Shown: positions 14,475 through 15,166 of the stretch, one piece after another | How the letters are laid out: each line of letters begins with the position of its first letter | Numbering within the stretch: position 1 is the stretch's first letter | Assembly: GCA_023429365.1 (NCBI GenBank) | Contig: JAEYVW010000195.1 | Span: forward strand, 1-15,166 | Origin: Bacteroidota bacterium | GTDB taxonomy: Bacteria; Bacteroidota; Bacteroidia; Chitinophagales; Chitinophagaceae | Length of the DNA: 15,166 nt | Reading direction: 5' to 3' | Position numbers and translations under genes: made by a program | The notes under the pieces: generated by a model | The model's database searches: none | Seen by the model: only the letters and a program-made list of their open reading frames with translations | What the model was told of the DNA's origin: nothing

Positions 14475-15131
14475 CTATTCAAGCAGTTTGTTACGCATAG
14501 CATACATTACGAGCCCGGCGATAGTTTTAGCGCCGACCTTTTGCTTCATGTTCTGGCGGATGGTTTCGATGGTTCGCGGACTTAGAAATACTTCTTTTGA
14601 AATTTCTTCAGTTGTTTTATCCTCTGAAATAAGTTTTAAAATCCTGAGCTCTTTTTCTGAGAGTTTTACCGGGTTAGGGTAAAACTGCCGGACAGTTTTT
14701 TTATGTTGGAGTTTTAGTAATACAGCCTTGTTAACCAGTTCATTAAAATAGAAGTCGTCATTCATACAGGTTAGGATCGCCTGGTATATTTCGTCTGGAT
14801 CTGTTGTTTTGGTAAGGTAGGCGTTAGCTCCCATTTCCATCATTTTCGTAATCATTTCCTGGTCGTCGTACATTGTTAAAACAATGATTTTCAAAGACTC
14901 ATACTCTTTTCGAATTAAACTAATCGCATTGATACCATCTACCTCAGGCATTCTTATATCCATCAGAATTACGTCTGGTTGTTTAAGCTGGAGTTTGTGC
15001 ATCAGGTCTTTTCCGTCCTCAGCTTCCCAAATAATCTTCAAATATTCTCTGTCTCTCAAGGCCATTCTGATTCCGTCCCGGAATATCTTATGGTCGTCTG
15101 CAATAGCGATTTTGATTTCCTGGCTTGTCAT
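14475..15131 (-). CDS. NarL/LuxR-type response regulator
   Basis: This is a 218-residue two-component regulator. The receiver domain (about 5-125) has the acidic pair Asp12/Asp13 in IADDHKIFRDG, the phosphoacceptor Asp58 in VILMDIRMPEVDG, Thr86 (VLTMYDD) and Lys108 (YLTKTT). The C-terminal LuxR-type helix-turn-helix (about 155-215) reads LSEKELRILKLISEDKTTEE, then ISKEVFLSPRTIETIRQNM. I chose the ATG at 15131; an in-frame TTG at 15137 would add two residues. The partner histidine kinase is not in the window and may lie just beyond its end. Its targets are unknown; the methyltransferase gene downstream may simply share the transcript. Confidence 0.95.
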   Translation of the reverse strand: MTSQEIKIAIADDHKIFRDGIRMALRDREYLKIIWEAEDGKDLMHKLQLKQPDVILMDIRMPEVDGINAISLIRKEYESLKIIVLTMYDDQEMITKMMEMGANAYLTKTTDPDEIYQAILTCMNDDFYFNELVNKAVLLKLQHKKTVRQFYPNPVKLSEKELRILKLISEDKTTEEISKEVFLSPRTIETIRQNMKQKVGAKTIAGLVMYAMRNKLLE

Positions 15132-15166
15132 GTACAATTTTGGTTTTAAGCAGTCAATAAATCTAA

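Overview
The window looks like a chromosomal segment from a Bacteroidota bacterium, most likely of the Chitinophagaceae type. The evidence is a SusC/RagA-type TonB-dependent receptor, several lipoproteins and secreted proteins of families typical of the phylum (DUF4136, DUF6263 and a SusE-like Ig-fold lipoprotein), a DUF6496 basic protein, and mostly A-rich leaders with few Shine-Dalgarno sequences. I see no rRNA, tRNA, CRISPR array, insertion sequence or phage gene. The assignment is by family content only.

Layout. (1) 1-2060: the 5' part of a SusC receptor gene on the minus strand, divergent from a LacI-family regulator gene. The shared spacer carries a candidate promoter and two copies of a 10-bp operator-like repeat. 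(2) 2105-2941 (-): a YycJ/WalJ-like metallo-beta-lactamase-fold hydrolase. (3) 3056-5811 (+): a tight co-directional run made of a stand-alone CinA-type amidase domain, an FAD oxidoreductase fused to a C-terminal Rieske domain, a 19-cysteine four-helix copper-binding protein, and a histone-H1-like DUF6496 protein. (4) 5812-6593: a 0.78-kb stretch with no intact gene. It holds a decayed DUF72 (YecE-like) gene on the minus strand, recognisable only by joining fragments from different frames. (5) 6594-7478 (+): an unusual lipoprotein. (6) 7669-8256 (-): a DUF4136 lipoprotein with a strong rho-independent terminator and an unusually good Shine-Dalgarno. (7) 12485-8419 (-): a probable operon of a membrane-anchored papain-like protease with a DUF4384 tail, an exported thioredoxin-like protein, a DUF4442 hotdog protein and a beta-CASP RNase. 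(8) 12608-13644 (+): a DUF6263 exported protein whose stop codon overlaps the start of a 50-residue membrane protein. (9) 13673-15131 (-): a SAM-dependent methyltransferase and a NarL/LuxR-type response regulator.

How the genes may work together. The LacI regulator probably controls the divergent sus-type uptake locus and itself. The FAD-Rieske, copper-protein and DUF6496 genes suggest a redox, metal or stress module. The protease and thioredoxin-like genes suggest an envelope protein-quality module, although the two genes downstream of them are cytosolic. No part of the window is clearly a new defence or mobile system. The most informative non-obvious items are the DUF72 gene remnant, the operator pair, the Rieske/copper-protein/DUF6496 cluster and the overlapping 50-residue membrane protein.
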